5,262 nucleotides of DNA from an uncultured Moraxella sp. (GTDB lineage Bacteria; Pseudomonadota; Gammaproteobacteria; Pseudomonadales; Moraxellaceae). A program made the position numbers and the translations under genes. The stretch covers positions 1-5,262 of the forward strand of contig CAKAQU010000112.1 in the NCBI GenBank assembly GCA_916720335.1, read 5' to 3'. Every line of letters starts with the position of its first letter. The first letter of the stretch is position 1. The notes beneath the pieces were generated by a model. It worked only from the letters and a program-made list of their open reading frames with translations, was not told the origin of the DNA and searched no databases. This document shows positions 5,065 through 5,262 of this stretch, one piece after another.

Positions 5065-5262
5065 ATGACCCGTTTAGCTAATTTTTGTGCAGGACCTGCA
5101 TCCATGCCAACAGCAGTTTTGCAAAAAGCCCAAGCTGAAATGCTTGACTGGCAAGGCATAGGGGCTTCTGTGATGGAAATTAGCCACCGAAGCGCTGATT
5201 ATATTGAACGAATAATTCAACGTGCACTTGCATGAAAATTATTTTCCTTTCGGGGGTGTTCT
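5065..5262 (+). pseudogene. serC: Phosphoserine aminotransferase start, frame broken near window edge
   Basis: The first 54 residues are clearly SerC, the PLP enzyme that converts 3-phosphohydroxypyruvate and glutamate to phosphoserine and 2-oxoglutarate in serine synthesis (and acts in PLP synthesis in E. coli). Shared marks: NFCAGPASMP (6-15), the segment ending EMLDWQGIG (25-33) and SVMEISHRSADY (35-46). The frame then reads RALA and stops with TGA at 5233-5235, giving 56 residues against about 360 for the family. From 5235 a different frame reads KIIFLSG, matching the conserved YKVLF..GG segment of SerC. About 14 residues that normally lie between (the EKDFRDLLNVPSNY region of E. coli SerC) are replaced by 8 bases, so roughly 34 bases are missing, with a frameshift. 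The last bases (CGGGGGTGTTCT) also fit the expected GGA/GGS codons poorly. Either the gene is damaged or the sequence is unreliable at a contig end; I cannot tell which. Confidence 0.75.

Overview
The window is AT-rich chromosomal DNA with ordinary housekeeping genes. The protein families point to a gammaproteobacterium: a bifunctional PBP1B with a UB2H-type domain, a FixI/CcoI copper ATPase, a clamp-loader psi-like protein and a SerC start. The low GC, A/T-rich spacers and protein flavour resemble the Moraxellaceae (Moraxella/Psychrobacter/Acinetobacter group). That placement is an inference from family resemblance, not from a marker gene. I see no mobile element, CRISPR array, tRNA or rRNA.

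Layout. Bases 1-659 (minus strand) hold the N-terminal 219 codons of a class A penicillin-binding protein (PBP1B), which runs off the left edge. A 213-bp divergent spacer (660-872) follows; it carries a TGAT-N4-ATCA dyad (FNR/CRP-like) and an extended -10 promoter. Bases 873-3479 (plus) encode a complete 868-residue CcoI/FixI-type P1B copper ATPase. One base later, and with its Shine-Dalgarno inside the end of the ATPase gene, comes a compact 169-residue endonuclease V-like protein (3481-3990). A 131-bp spacer with promoter-like and hairpin elements leads to a 271-residue protein (4122-4937). Its two ends resemble the psi subunit of DNA polymerase III (HolD), and they are separated by a long low-complexity linker. 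A 127-bp spacer with two extended -10 elements and an A/T-rich dyad leads to the start of serC (5065), which hits a stop after 56 codons. Sequence like the next conserved SerC segment resumes in another frame just before the right edge. This means either a real frameshift/deletion or poor sequence at a contig end.

How they fit together. The PBP1B (cell wall synthesis), psi-like protein (replication) and SerC (serine/PLP biosynthesis) look like independent neighbours. The ATPase and the endonuclease V-like gene form a tight two-gene unit. CcoI loads copper into cbb3-type oxidase for low-oxygen respiration. Endonuclease V is known in E. coli to counter nitrosative deamination of adenine. A shared low-oxygen/nitrosative role is therefore an attractive but unproven reading. 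The points most worth checking are the loss of the conserved endonuclease V His, the broken serC, and the strong inverted repeat inside the psi-like gene. Nothing here is clearly a new system.
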